Part shown: positions 26,034-34,679 of the stretch, piece after piece | Layout: the number at the start of each line of letters is the position of its first letter | Position numbering within the stretch: position 1 is the first letter of the stretch | NCBI RefSeq assembly: GCF_044465595.1 | Contig: NZ_JBITLV010000001.1 | Coordinates: 1,178,001-1,242,000 of the forward strand | Reading direction: 5' to 3' | DNA length: 64,000 nucleotides | DNA from: Spongisporangium articulatum | Lineage (GTDB): Bacteria; Actinomycetota; Actinomycetes; Actinomycetales; Kineosporiaceae | Translations under genes and position numbers: made by a program | The notes under the pieces: model-generated | The model's database searches: none | Told to the model about the DNA's origin: nothing | The model's input: only the letters and a program-made list of their open reading frames with translations

Positions 26034-27014
26034 ATGGCCACCACCACCGCGCCCGCCCCGGGCGCCACCGCCGCAGGGGTGCGAAACCGCCTGCGGGACC
26101 CGGCCTTCTGGGCCGACTGGGCCGCTCTCGTGGGGCTCGTCGTCCTGGTGATCGTCTTCCAGTCCGCCAACTCCACGTTCCTCACCGCCGGCAACGTCGA
26201 GGCGATGCTGATCTCGGCGGCGATCCTGATCCTGCTGACCATCGGCCAGACCTTCGTGATCGCGACCGGCGGCATCGACCTGTCGGTGTCCTCCATGATG
26301 ACGTTCGCCGCCGTCGTCTTCGGCTACTCGTTCGCCCACGGCTGGGGGCTCGTCGTCTCCATGCTCCTGGCGGTCGTGGCGGGCACGGTGCTCGGTGTCG
26401 TCAACGGGGTGCTGATCGCCCGCGGCAAGATCACCGACTTCGTGGTCACCCTGGGCATGCTGTCGGCCGCCTCCGGCGCCGGACTGATCCTCGCCGACGG
26501 CAAGCCGACGACGGTCATCAACTCGTTCCTGCTGAAGTTCTCCACCCGCGGGATCGGCATCTTCGGCTACACGTTCATCCTCGCCGTGATCGTCGCCGCG
26601 CTGGCCCATTTCGTGCTCTTCCACACCCGGTTCGGCACGCACACGCTGGCCGCGGGCGGTTCACCCGAGGCGGCCACCGCCACCGGGATCAGCACCGCGC
26701 GGATCAAGATCGCGGTCTACACCATCTCCGGCGTCCTGTGCGGCGTCGCGGCGATCCTGCTGGTCGCCCGGGTCGGCGCCTCGGAGCCGGCCGCCAACAC
26801 CCAGTACCTGCTGAACTCGGTCGCCGCCGTCGTCCTCGGCGGGGTCAGCCTGATGGGCGGGAAAGCCACGATCATCGGCCCGGTGGTCGGCGCGCTGCTG
26901 CTCACCGCTCTGGTGAACGGCCTCACCCTGCTCGGGGTCTCGCAGTTCTACCAGCCGCTCGCGGTCGGCATCGTCGTGGTGCTCGCCGCCCTTCTCACGA
27001 GGTTCCAGAAATGA
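26034..27014 (+). CDS. Sugar ABC permease, RbsC/FrcC type
   Basis: 326 residues from ATG 26034, GGAAGGGG upstream. Eight to ten helices of the BPD_transp_2 family with the signature ATGGIDLSVSSMMTFAAVV near residue 80 and GGSPEAATATGISTARIKI near 210, the ATPase-contact loop. Stop overlaps the ATP-binding gene by ATGA. Confidence 0.92.
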   Translation: MATTTAPAPGATAAGVRNRLRDPAFWADWAALVGLVVLVIVFQSANSTFLTAGNVEAMLISAAILILLTIGQTFVIATGGIDLSVSSMMTFAAVVFGYSFAHGWGLVVSMLLAVVAGTVLGVVNGVLIARGKITDFVVTLGMLSAASGAGLILADGKPTTVINSFLLKFSTRGIGIFGYTFILAVIVAALAHFVLFHTRFGTHTLAAGGSPEAATATGISTARIKIAVYTISGVLCGVAAILLVARVGASEPAANTQYLLNSVAAVVLGGVSLMGGKATIIGPVVGALLLTALVNGLTLLGVSQFYQPLAVGIVVVLAALLTRFQK

Positions 27015-27754
27015 CCGCGCTCGTGGACGTCAAGGACGTCAACCTGGCCTTCGGCAGCGTCCAGGCGCTGCGCGACGTGTCCCTGCAGGTCCAGCCGGGC
27101 GAGATCACCGCGCTGGTCGGCGACAACGGGGCCGGCAAGTCCACGCTCGTGCGCTGCCTGTCGGGCATCCACCGCCCCGACGGCGGCGAGATCGTGTTCG
27201 ACGGCACGCCGATCGACTTCCACTCGCCGGAGGACGCACGCAAGGCCGGCATCGAGACCGTGCACCAGAACCTGGCGCTGGTCGAGGACCTCACCGTCTG
27301 GCAGAACCTGTTCCTGAACCGGGAACTCGTGCACTCGTTCGGCCCGTTCGGGGTGCTCAACCGGCCGGCGATGAAACGCGAGGCGCAGCGCATGGTCTCG
27401 GCGCTGGCCGTCAACGTGCCGGACGTCGCGTCGAAGGTCCGGCGGTTGTCCGGCGGGCAGCGGCAGGCCGTGTCCATCTGCCGGGCCGCCTCGTTCAGCT
27501 CGAAGCTGGTCATCATGGACGAGCCCACCGCGGCCCTCGGCGTACAGGAGACCGCCCGTGTCGAGGACCTGATCAAGGGCCTGCGCGACGAGGGTCACGC
27601 CGTCCTGCTGATCAGCCACAACTTCGCCCAGGTGCTGAAGCTCAGCGACCAGGTGTGGGTGATGCGGTCCGGCCGGTGTGTCGGCGGGCGCCGGACCGAG
27701 GCCACCACCGGCGAGGAGATCGTCGCCCTGATCACCGGCGCCCTGGCCGCCTGA
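27011..27754 (+). CDS. Sugar ABC ATP-binding protein, FrcA type
   Basis: 247 residues, single nucleotide-binding domain, unlike the double-domain RbsA. Walker A GDNGAGKSTL (about residue 38), signature RLSGGQRQAVSICRA, Walker B KLVIMDEPTAAL, H-loop LLISHNF. Single-domain ATPases of this type occur in frc (fructose) importers. It forms the energising subunit with the RbsC-type permease upstream. Confidence 0.92.
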   Translation: MTALVDVKDVNLAFGSVQALRDVSLQVQPGEITALVGDNGAGKSTLVRCLSGIHRPDGGEIVFDGTPIDFHSPEDARKAGIETVHQNLALVEDLTVWQNLFLNRELVHSFGPFGVLNRPAMKREAQRMVSALAVNVPDVASKVRRLSGGQRQAVSICRAASFSSKLVIMDEPTAALGVQETARVEDLIKGLRDEGHAVLLISHNFAQVLKLSDQVWVMRSGRCVGGRRTEATTGEEIVALITGALAA

Positions 27755-27780
27755 GACCTGTTTCTGAGAAAGGAAACCCC

Positions 27781-28647
27781 ATGGCCACGAACCCTCTGGG
27801 CGTGCACGCCCTCGTCTGGGTCGGCGACACCTCGCCGGCCGGCGTGACGACGGCCGTCGGCAGGACCGCGGAGGCCGGGTACGACCTGCTCGAGTTCTCC
27901 CTGCACGACTCCCTCAACCTCGACGTCGTCGCCGCCCGGGACCAGCTGGAGGCGGCCGGGCTGCAGGTCGCCTGCTCGCGCGGCCTGGCCTTCGACGCCG
28001 ACGTGTCCAGCGAGGACCCCGAAGTGGTGGAGCGCGGCGCCGTCCTGCTGCAGGACTCGCTGCGCGTCACCCGCGAACTCGGTGGCACGCATTTCACCGG
28101 TGCTCTCTACAGCGCCCTCGGCAAGTACGGGCACCAGCTCAGCCCGGCCGGTCGCGCGAATGTGGTTGCGGTGCTGAAGAACCTGGCCGCGGAGGCGGGC
28201 GGGCACGGGATGACGCTGGGCCTGGAGATCTGCAACCGGTACGAGACCAACGTGATCAACACCGCTGCGGACGCCCTGCGGCTGGCCGACGACATCGGTG
28301 CCGACAACGTGCTCATCCACCTCGACACGTACCACATGAACATCGAGGAGTCCGACCTCGTGCGCCCCGTGTACGAGGTCGGCGACCGGCTCGGCTACGT
28401 GCACATCGGTGAGAACCACCGCGGTTACCTGGGTTCCGGGCACCTCGACTTCGGTGCCTTCTTCCACGCGCTGGCCGACATCGGCTACACCGGCCCGATC
28501 ACCTTCGAGTCGTTCTCCTCGGCGGTCGTCGCGCAGGGGCTGTCGAACGACCTCGCGATCTGGCGGAACCTCTGGACCGACGGGATGGACCTCGCCACCC
28601 ACGCCCGGGTGTACATGGAGACCATGCTCAGCGCGGCCCGGTCATGA
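27781..28647 (+). CDS. Sugar isomerase/epimerase, D-tagatose/D-psicose 3-epimerase-like TIM barrel
   Basis: 288 residues from ATG 27781. TIM-barrel AP-endonuclease-2 superfamily. The metal site of ketose 3-epimerases is visible: Glu in LGLEICNRYETN, Asp in IHLDTYHMNIEE, His in YVHIGENHRGYLG, Glu in ITFESF. GYDLLEFSLHD at the N-terminus also fits. It would interconvert a C3 epimer pair of ketoses taken up by the importer. Co-transcribed with, and overlapping, the kinase gene (ATGA). Confidence 0.88.
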   Translation: MATNPLGVHALVWVGDTSPAGVTTAVGRTAEAGYDLLEFSLHDSLNLDVVAARDQLEAAGLQVACSRGLAFDADVSSEDPEVVERGAVLLQDSLRVTRELGGTHFTGALYSALGKYGHQLSPAGRANVVAVLKNLAAEAGGHGMTLGLEICNRYETNVINTAADALRLADDIGADNVLIHLDTYHMNIEESDLVRPVYEVGDRLGYVHIGENHRGYLGSGHLDFGAFFHALADIGYTGPITFESFSSAVVAQGLSNDLAIWRNLWTDGMDLATHARVYMETMLSAARS

Positions 28648-29276
28648 CCCCTGACCTGGCCGCCCTCGCGGAGCGGGTCCGCGAACGACTCAAGGACGCC
28701 GGGGGCCAACGGGTGATCGTCGGCATCACCGGCACCCCGGGAGCCGGGAAGTCCACCCTGGCCGAGCAACTCGTGGCTGCGTTGCGGGAGGCGGGGGAGG
28801 ACGTCGTGCACGTCCCGATGGACGGCTTCCACCTGGCCGACGTCGAACTGGCCCGGCTCGGGCTCGCGCACCGCAAGGGGGCCCCCGCGACGTTCGACGC
28901 CGCGGGGTACACGGCCCTGCTGCGCCGGCTGCGGGAGAACATGGACGAGATCGTCTATGCGCCGATGTTCGAGCGGGACATCGAGCAGCCCGTCGCCGGG
29001 GCGATCCCGGTGCCGCGGTCGGCTCGGGTGGTCGTCACCGAGGGGAACTACCTGCTCTTCGACGGCCCGTGGGCCGGGGTGCGGCGCCTCATCGACGAGA
29101 TCTGGTACGTCCAGCCGGACGACGTGGTGCGCCGGGAGCGGCTGCTGGCCCGGCACGTGCAGTTCGGCAAGTCCCCCGAGGCGGCCGAGGCGTGGGTCGC
29201 GGGCAACGACGACCTGAACGCCGCGGAGATCGCCGCGACCGCCACCCGCGCGGCGCTCACCGTCGCCGTCGACTGA
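28644..29276 (+). CDS. P-loop sugar kinase, FrcK/uridine-kinase-like
   Basis: 210 residues from ATG 28644. Walker A GITGTPGAGKSTL at about residue 28, then VVHVPMDGFHLADVELARLG, a motif shared by the YggC/FrcK nucleoside-or-sugar kinase group, and VVVTEGNYLLFDGPWAGVR. In fructose loci such a kinase accompanies FrcBCA. With the epimerase it suggests phosphorylation of a ketose (fructose, psicose or tagatose). It ends four bases before a palindromic repeat. Confidence 0.85.
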   Translation: MTPDLAALAERVRERLKDAGGQRVIVGITGTPGAGKSTLAEQLVAALREAGEDVVHVPMDGFHLADVELARLGLAHRKGAPATFDAAGYTALLRRLRENMDEIVYAPMFERDIEQPVAGAIPVPRSARVVVTEGNYLLFDGPWAGVRRLIDEIWYVQPDDVVRRERLLARHVQFGKSPEAAEAWVAGNDDLNAAEIAATATRAALTVAVD

Positions 29277-29279
29277 AGG

Positions 29280-29366
29280 CTGCGTTTGTGCATGATCACG
29301 AACACAGAGCGGTGATCATGCGCAAACGCAGAACTCTTGTCGTGATCATGCGCAAACGCAGAACTC
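29280..29366. repeat. GATCATG palindromic repeat, copy C (one inverted, two direct halves)
   Basis: A minus-oriented half copy at 29280-29299 pairs with a plus half at 29312-29331. A second plus half at 29342-29361 repeats it with a 30-bp period, including the following AACTC. Lies between convergent kinase and 66-aa protein genes; the latter's stop (29365-29367) abuts the last half copy. Confidence 0.85.
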
Positions 29367-29565
29367 AGTGGTCGGAGGCCGCCACGTTGCGCTCGCCGGT
29401 ACGGGCGACGATGTACTGCCGGCCGTTGGTGACGCGGACCTCGTAGCCGCCGTCGATCAGCTCCGCCTTCGGGGCCGGCACGTGCGGCTTCTCGCGCCCG
29501 TAGAAGACGTCGGCGGGGCCCAGGATCTTCAGCAGCACCTCGTTGATCCTCTGCAGGCGACCCAT
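29365..29565 (-). CDS. Small conserved-looking protein, unknown function
   Basis: 66 residues from ATG 29565, GGAG ten bases upstream. Sequence starts GRLQRINEVLLKILGPADVFYG and continues with a compact KAELIDGGYEVRVTNGRQYIVAR. No cysteine, no membrane helix, predicted soluble. Divergent from the MarR gene with the operator in between, so probably its target. Similar short proteins occur widely in actinobacteria without assigned role, to my recollection. Confidence 0.75.
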   Translation of the reverse strand: MGRLQRINEVLLKILGPADVFYGREKPHVPAPKAELIDGGYEVRVTNGRQYIVARTGERNVAASDH

Positions 29566-29579
29566 CGCTCTCACTCCAA

Positions 29580-29612
29580 CCGTTAGTGGGCTAATGATTA
29601 GTAGGCTAACGG
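29580..29612. promoter_or_regulatory. Tandem MarR operator
   Basis: Two copies of TTAG-N4-CTAA (29583-29594 and 29598-29609) three bases apart, enclosed by CCGTTAG and CTAACGG to form a 33-bp imperfect palindrome. It lies between the divergent 66-aa protein gene and the MarR gene. Confidence 0.75.
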
Positions 29613-29620
29613 TGTAGGGT

Positions 29621-30103
29621 GTGGATGTGCAAGAGGAATCCGTGGCCGCCGATCCGCTGGCCCTGGAGCAGCAGCTCTGCTTCGGCATTGTGACCGCCGC
29701 CCGTTCGGTGGTCGCCTTCTACCGGCCGTTCCTGGAGCCGATGGGCCTGACCCATCCGCAGTACCTCGTGATGCTGGCGCTCTGGCAGCACGGCCTGCTC
29801 TCGGTGCGCGAGCTCAGCGACCTGCTGATGCTCGAACCGGCCACCGTGTCGCCACTGGTCAAACGCCTCGAGGCGGCCGGCTACGTGACCCGCGAGCGGC
29901 ACGCCGGCGACGCCCGCCTGCTCCAGGTCCGGCTCACCGATGCCGGCCGCGCCCTGCGGGCCCAAGCCGAGCAGGTGCCCCTTTCGATCATGCAGGAACT
30001 GCAGCTGGACGTCGCCGAGCTGGCTTCCGTACGCGACTCGCTGACGCGGCTGGTCGCGGCGATGAACCGGAGATCAGCGTCGCTGCCGGGTTCGGCCGAG
30101 TAG
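29621..30103 (+). CDS. MarR-family regulator, OhrR-like
   Basis: 160 residues from GTG 29621 (GTG 29627 possible). Winged HTH: LSVRELSDLLMLEPATVSPLVKRLEAAGYVTRERHAGDARLLQVRLT. The N-terminal helix EQQLCFGIVTAARSVVAFYRP has the Cys position of OhrR peroxide sensors (Cys about 20), and LTHPQYLVMLALW is the OhrR pattern. OhrR would sense organic hydroperoxides by thiol oxidation. No ohr gene is adjacent, so the sensing role is inferred from this cysteine only. Confidence 0.88.
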   Translation: MDVQEESVAADPLALEQQLCFGIVTAARSVVAFYRPFLEPMGLTHPQYLVMLALWQHGLLSVRELSDLLMLEPATVSPLVKRLEAAGYVTRERHAGDARLLQVRLTDAGRALRAQAEQVPLSIMQELQLDVAELASVRDSLTRLVAAMNRRSASLPGSAE

Positions 30104-30144
30104 GACTCGCCCGAATCCGGCACCCGCGCTGATCAGGCCGGGGG

Positions 30145-31020
30145 TCAGGCGCCGATGCGCTCGAGCTCGGCCCGCGCGTCGTCCGGCAGCTGGATAGCGG
30201 CGGCCGCCAGGTTCTCGCGCAGGTGGGCGAGGGACGACGTCCCGGGGATCAGCAGGATGTTCGGCGACCGCTGCAGCAGCCACGCGAGGGCGACCTGCAT
30301 GGGCGTGGCGTCGAGCCGGGCCGCGACCTGGTTCAGCGCGTCCGACTGCAACGGCGTGAAACCGCCCAGCGGGAAGTAGGGCACGTAGGCGATGCCCTGG
30401 GCGGCCAGGGAGTCCACGAGGGCATCGTCCTCGCGGTGGGCCAGGTTGTAGAGGTTCTGCACACACACGAGGGGCGCGATCGACTGCGCCTGCGCGACCT
30501 GGGTCGGGGTGACGGTGCTGATGCCGAGGTGCTTGACCAAGCCCTCCTGCTGCAGCGCGGCCATCGCCTCGAAGCCCTCGGCGATCGACCCCTCGACGGC
30601 CGCGGACGCGTCGTCCCCGTGGTGGTGGACCCGGAAGTTCACGACGTCCAGGACGTCGAGCTTCAGGGTGCGCAGGTTGTCCTCGACGCCACGGCGCAGG
30701 TCGGCGGGCGACTGCGCGGGCAGCCAGGCCCCGGCGTCGTCACGGACCGCGCCCACCTTCGTGACGATGGTGAGCCCCTCGGGGTAGGGGTGCAGGGCCT
30801 CGCGGATGATCTCGTTCGTCACGTGCGGGCCGTAGAAGTCGCTGGTGTCGATGTGGGTCACGCCGGCCTCCACGGCCTCGCGCAGGACGGCCACCGCGGC
30901 GGCCCGGTCCCGCGGCGGCCCGAAGACCCCCGGCCCGGCCAGCTGCATGGCGCCGTACCCCATCCGGGTGACGGTGAGGTCGTCGGTCATCGAGAAGGTG
31001 CCACCGGCAAGAGTTGTCAT
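30145..31020 (-). CDS. Aldo/keto reductase
   Basis: 291 residues from ATG 31020. (beta/alpha)8 reductase with catalytic set Asp/Tyr in HIDTSDFYGPHVTNE, Lys in LTIVTKVGA and His region NFRVHHHGDD. NADPH site near the C-terminus (ILLIPGTSSLAHLRENL). It reduces aldehydes or ketones with NADPH. Divergent from the MmyB-type regulator, with a palindrome in between, so it is the probable regulated gene. Confidence 0.92.
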   Translation of the reverse strand: MTTLAGGTFSMTDDLTVTRMGYGAMQLAGPGVFGPPRDRAAAVAVLREAVEAGVTHIDTSDFYGPHVTNEIIREALHPYPEGLTIVTKVGAVRDDAGAWLPAQSPADLRRGVEDNLRTLKLDVLDVVNFRVHHHGDDASAAVEGSIAEGFEAMAALQQEGLVKHLGISTVTPTQVAQAQSIAPLVCVQNLYNLAHREDDALVDSLAAQGIAYVPYFPLGGFTPLQSDALNQVAARLDATPMQVALAWLLQRSPNILLIPGTSSLAHLRENLAAAAIQLPDDARAELERIGA

Positions 31021-31058
31021 GCCCCGACCCTGCGCCCACGGCCAGGCCCCAACCAGAG

Positions 31059-31078
31059 CACTCCCGTTCCTGGGAGTG
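31059..31078. promoter_or_regulatory. Candidate operator between AKR and MmyB-type regulator
   Basis: CACTCCC-N6-GGGAGTG, perfect seven-base arms, midway in the 102-nt divergent gap. Single copy. Likely bound by the adjacent HTH regulator. Confidence 0.6.
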
Positions 31079-31122
31079 ACAGGACCAGGCAGCGAACTCG
31101 CTGCACGCCTACCGTGGTCGGC

Positions 31123-31968
31123 ATGGACGGCAACATCCTCGGCGAATTCCTGCGGGCCCGGCGCGAACTGGTCGCGCCCGAGGACGTCGGGCTGCCCGCG
31201 GGCGGGACGCGCCGGGTGGCCGGCCTGCGCCGCGAGGAGGTCGCCCTGCTGGCCGGCATCAGCGCCGACTACTACCTGCGGCTCGAGCAGGGCCGCGACC
31301 GGCACCCGTCGGTCCAGGTGCTGGAGTCCATCGCGCGGGTCCTCGGCCTGGAACCCGCCGCCACCCAGTACCTCGTCTCCCTGGCGGCGCCCAGGCCCCG
31401 CACCGCGCGCCGGGCCCGGCGCGAGAAGCCCGCGACCGGCGTCGGGCTGCTGCTCGGCCAGCTCGGCCTGCCCGCCTTCGTGGAGGGCCGCTACTTCGAC
31501 ATCCTGGCGGCTAACCCGCTGGCCGCGGCCGTCTCGCGCAACCTCGTCGTCGGCCGGAACCGGGTCCGCGACATGTTCCTCGACCCCTACGAGCGGTCGC
31601 TCTACCCCGACTGGGAGCGGCTGCTGACGACCATGGTCGGCGGCATCCGGGACCGGATCGGCACCGACCACGACGACCCGCGGTTCGTCGAACTGGTCGG
31701 CGAGTTGTCGTTGGGCAGTGAGATCTTCCGGCAGGCCTGGGCGCGGCACGACGTCCGGGCCGTGCACGGCAAGCCGGTCCGGATGGTCCACCCGCAGGTG
31801 GGCGAGCTGACGCTGCGGATGGAGAAGCTGGCCGTCGCGGGCGCCGAGGGTCAGCTGCTGGCCGTCTACCACGCCGAGCCGGGGACGGCGGACGCCGAGA
31901 AGCTCGCCCTGCTGTCGGCCATGGCGGTTCCGCAAGCGTCGCCGACGGACAGCCTGACCAGCAACTGA
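31123..31968 (+). CDS. XRE-type regulator with MmyB-like ligand domain
   Basis: 281 residues from ATG 31123. HTH residues about 8-75: LGEFLRARRELVAPEDVGLP..RRVAGLRREEVALLAGISADYYLRLEQGRDRHPS, the standard opening of this actinobacterial family. The C-terminal PAS-like MmyB domain includes YFDILAANPLAAAVS and FRQAWARHDVRAVHGKPVRMVHP. Members sense fatty acyl or other small ligands and often flank oxidoreductases, as here. Confidence 0.9.
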   Translation: MDGNILGEFLRARRELVAPEDVGLPAGGTRRVAGLRREEVALLAGISADYYLRLEQGRDRHPSVQVLESIARVLGLEPAATQYLVSLAAPRPRTARRARREKPATGVGLLLGQLGLPAFVEGRYFDILAANPLAAAVSRNLVVGRNRVRDMFLDPYERSLYPDWERLLTTMVGGIRDRIGTDHDDPRFVELVGELSLGSEIFRQAWARHDVRAVHGKPVRMVHPQVGELTLRMEKLAVAGAEGQLLAVYHAEPGTADAEKLALLSAMAVPQASPTDSLTSN

Positions 31969-32009
31969 GGTGGTTGCGGGGCGCTCGCGGGCCGTGCCAG
32001 GGTCCGGAC

Positions 32010-32600
32010 GTGCGCCAGACCGAACGGACCATCACGCTGACCGACGCGGTGGTGGCCATCGCGATGACCCTGCTCGTGCTGCCGCTGGTCGAACTGGCCC
32101 CCGACGTGGACGGTGCGGACCTCGGTGGCTTCTTCGACGAGAACCGCTACCTGTTCACGTCGTTCGTCATCTCGTTCCTGGTGATCTACGTGTTCTGGCG
32201 GGCGCACGCGGTGGCCTTCGCGCGAGCCGATGAGGCCGGCGTCGAGCCGCGGGCGTTGCGGGGCCTGACCGTGTGGTGGTTGCTGCTGATCGTCTTCCTG
32301 CCGTTCCCGACGGCGGTCTCCGGTCACGACTCCACGACCGGTGCTGTGATGCTCTACATCGGCACGATGCTCGTCCTGTCGGTACTCACGTCGGCGATGA
32401 GCACCACGGTCGACAGGGCCACCGGTTCGTCCCGGAAGCCATGGGTGGTGTGGAGTTCGCCCGCGGTGTTCGCACTGGCCCTGCTCGTCGCGGCGTTCAG
32501 TCCCGGCGGGGGGCTCGCCGTGCTCCTGCTGCTCCTCGTGGTCCAACTGGTCCAGAACCGCTCGGCCCACGAGCCGGTCACGGCTCAGCAGGCCTTGTAG
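32010..32600 (+). CDS. TMEM175/DUF1211-like membrane protein
   Basis: 196 residues from GTG 32010 (ATG 31974 adds a non-conserved leader). Six hydrophobic segments; the first carries RTITLTDAVVAIAMTLLVLPLVE, close to the FSDAVxAIxxTLLVL filter helix of bacterial TMEM175 potassium channels, with Phe replaced by Leu. Charged TER..LTD also fits. Location plasma membrane. Its 3' end overlaps the convergent GH114-like gene by 16 bases. Confidence 0.78.
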   Translation: MRQTERTITLTDAVVAIAMTLLVLPLVELAPDVDGADLGGFFDENRYLFTSFVISFLVIYVFWRAHAVAFARADEAGVEPRALRGLTVWWLLLIVFLPFPTAVSGHDSTTGAVMLYIGTMLVLSVLTSAMSTTVDRATGSSRKPWVVWSSPAVFALALLVAAFSPGGGLAVLLLLLVVQLVQNRSAHEPVTAQQAL

Positions 32601-33454
32601 CGGTACGCCTTCCGCCCGGCGGGCACCACGTCGCGGTCGCGCAGGATCACGCTGATCGTCGCGCCTCGGGCTCGGCAGGCGTCGGAATAGAAGTGCGCGG
32701 CGGTGTCGGTGTACTCGACCTCGATGACGTGTGCGCCGTAGACCCTCGTGTAGTCGTCGCACTCGGCGTAGACCTGGCACTCCTCGGCGATCGCGAAGTC
32801 GAAGCCGACCTGGGTGCGGCCCGTGCTGCCGAGCTCGACGGTGTTCTTCTGGCCGATCGCCAGCCCGCGCGAATGCGCATGCTGAGCAAGCAGTTTCGCC
32901 AGGGCAAGGTTTCCGGCCCTGGTCAGCAGTGGCCTCTTGGTGTACGGGTCCGTGGCGCGGGTGTACGTGTCGAGGTTGTCGGGCTCGACGGCCTGGAACC
33001 CGGACGTCGCACAGCCGTCGATCCAGGCGTTGACGATCGTCGCGATGGCGGCGCGCCGGGCGGCCGTGGTGGTGTCGAGCAGGTACTCGTCCGGCCAGTC
33101 GGGGTCCTTGTAGAGCCTGCCCCGGCTGGTGTGCAGCAACAGCTTCGAATGCTTCGTCCGCCAGTACGACGCCTCGCCGGGCTGGGTCTGGAAACCGTTG
33201 ACGTAGCAGACGTTGTACAGCCCCTCGACCGGTCTCGCGGTCCGGTCCCGGTCGACGACCGTGACCTCGGCCCTCGGGGTGTAGGGGCCGCCGAGCTGGT
33301 AGTCGAACGTGCCGTTGGCCGGCGGCGGTGCCCAGACGCGCGTCGCGGAGGCCGCGGGGCGCTGAGCCGCCGAGGGTTGCCCGCCCGCGCTCGTCGTCCC
33401 GGCGCAGCCCGCGAGCAGGGCGAGCGCCGTGATCGCCGCGAGCTTCCGGTTCAT
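32585..33454 (-). CDS. GH114-like endo-alpha-1,4-polygalactosaminidase-type lipoprotein
   Basis: 289 residues from ATG 33454. Lipoprotein signal with LLAGCAG lipobox (Cys17). The GH114 TIM-barrel signature is visible as FDYQLGGPYT, VCYVNGFQTQPGEASYW, DEYLLDTTTAARRAAIATIVNAWIDGCATSGFQAVEPDN and AIGQKNTVEL. Family members cleave galactosamine-containing exopolysaccharide. Its ATG overlaps the stop of the truncated response-regulator gene (ATGA), so translation may have been coupled to it. Confidence 0.82.
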   Translation of the reverse strand: MNRKLAAITALALLAGCAGTTSAGGQPSAAQRPAASATRVWAPPPANGTFDYQLGGPYTPRAEVTVVDRDRTARPVEGLYNVCYVNGFQTQPGEASYWRTKHSKLLLHTSRGRLYKDPDWPDEYLLDTTTAARRAAIATIVNAWIDGCATSGFQAVEPDNLDTYTRATDPYTKRPLLTRAGNLALAKLLAQHAHSRGLAIGQKNTVELGSTGRTQVGFDFAIAEECQVYAECDDYTRVYGAHVIEVEYTDTAAHFYSDACRARGATISVILRDRDVVPAGRKAYRYKAC

Positions 33455-34032
33455 GTCCCCTCCCGCGGCCTGTCGAGGCCGGCGTCGTGGGCGGCGACCA
33501 CGGCCTGGGCCCGGTCGCGCAGGTCGAGCTTCGCGAAGATGTGCCGGACGTGCGTCTTCACGGTCGCCATGCTGATCACCAGCCGGTCGGCGATCTCGCC
33601 GTTCGACAGGCCACCCCCGATCATGGCGAGTACCTCGAGCTCACGCTCGCTCAGCTCCTCCAGACCCGGCACCCGGGTGACCGGGCCGGGCGGACGTTCG
33701 GCGAAATGCGCCATCATCCGGGACATCACGCCCGGGGCGACGACCGGCTCACCAGCTGCCGCACGGTGCACGGCGTCGAGCAGGCCGTCGGAGGTGACGT
33801 CCTTGAGCAGGAAGCCCACCGCGCCCGCCCGCAGCACCTCGACCACGTCCCGGTCGGCGTCGAAGGTGGTCAGGGCGACCACGCGCGCCCGGCTGCTCGC
33901 CGTGATCCGCCGGGTCGCCTCGACGCCGCCGGTCCCCGGCATGTGCAGGTCCATGAGGACCACGTCGGGCGCCGTCGCCAGCGTCGCGCTCACCGCGGCG
34001 TCACCGTCACCGGCCTCGCCGACCACCTCCAC
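33451..34032 (-). pseudogene. NarL-type response regulator, N-terminus lost
   Basis: The open frame from GTG 34032 gives 193 residues beginning VEVVGEAGDGDAAV, which in intact regulators is residue about 30. The receiver's phospho-Asp is kept (PDVVLMDLHMPG) and the LuxR HTH is complete (LSERELEVLAMIGGGLSNGEIADRL). The first beta strand with the acidic Asp pair is missing. Immediately upstream is the broken end of its kinase gene, in another frame. It looks like the 3' product of one deletion. A DNA-binding fragment may still be made. Confidence 0.82.
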
Positions 34033-34679
34033 GCCGCGACCGCGCGGCCCGGACGCCCGCCGCGCAACGCGACCGCCGCTCCCTCGGCCTGGATGGCGAT
34101 CAGCGTCAGTTCGTGACCCAGCACGTCGTGCAGCTCCTGGGCGATGCGTTCGCGTTCGGCACCCACCGCGGCTTCGCGGACCTTCTCACGCTCCGCTTCG
34201 AGTTCGGCCGTCAGTCGGCGCAGTTCGGCGTTCTGGGCCTGCAGCCGCCGGACCACCAGCCCGGCCAGGACCGGAGCGATCACCGCAATGAAGGCTCCGA
34301 TCACCGCGACGGGCGGCTCGGGCCCCAACAGCGTGCCGACCGTGCCGGTCGCGCATCCCCAGGCCGTCGCCAGGAACACCGCCGGCAGCGGCCTCCCGTG
34401 CAGGCCGAGCGCGTAGAACAGCAGGATCACCACGACGAACCCGAGGACCGGGTACCCGTCGAGCGGGATCACCCCGAACGCGCTGGCCACCACGCTCGCC
34501 TCGACCGGGTGCGTGCGCCGCCAGGCCAGCGGCAGCGTGGCGCCCAGAACGTAGAGATGGCCGAGACCGCCACCCGCGATCGGCAGCAGGCTGACCTGGA
34601 CGAGGCCGGCCAGAGTGAAGACCATCGCCAGCACCGCGTCCAGCGGCGTGACGTCCAGCCGGCGGATGAGCGTGCGCAC
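33990..34679 (-). pseudogene. Sensor histidine kinase, ATP-binding half lost
   Basis: From GTG 34679 a NarX-type kinase reads through about five membrane helices, a coiled-coil (AQNAELRRLTAELEAEREKVREA) and the HisKA_3 phosphorylation helix ERERIAQELHDVLGHELTLIA. The frame is conserved until about residue 210, then enters the response-regulator sequence out of frame and stops at 33990. No HATPase_c domain exists, so it cannot autophosphorylate. The upstream membrane protein DUF4386-like gene is divergent. Confidence 0.82.
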
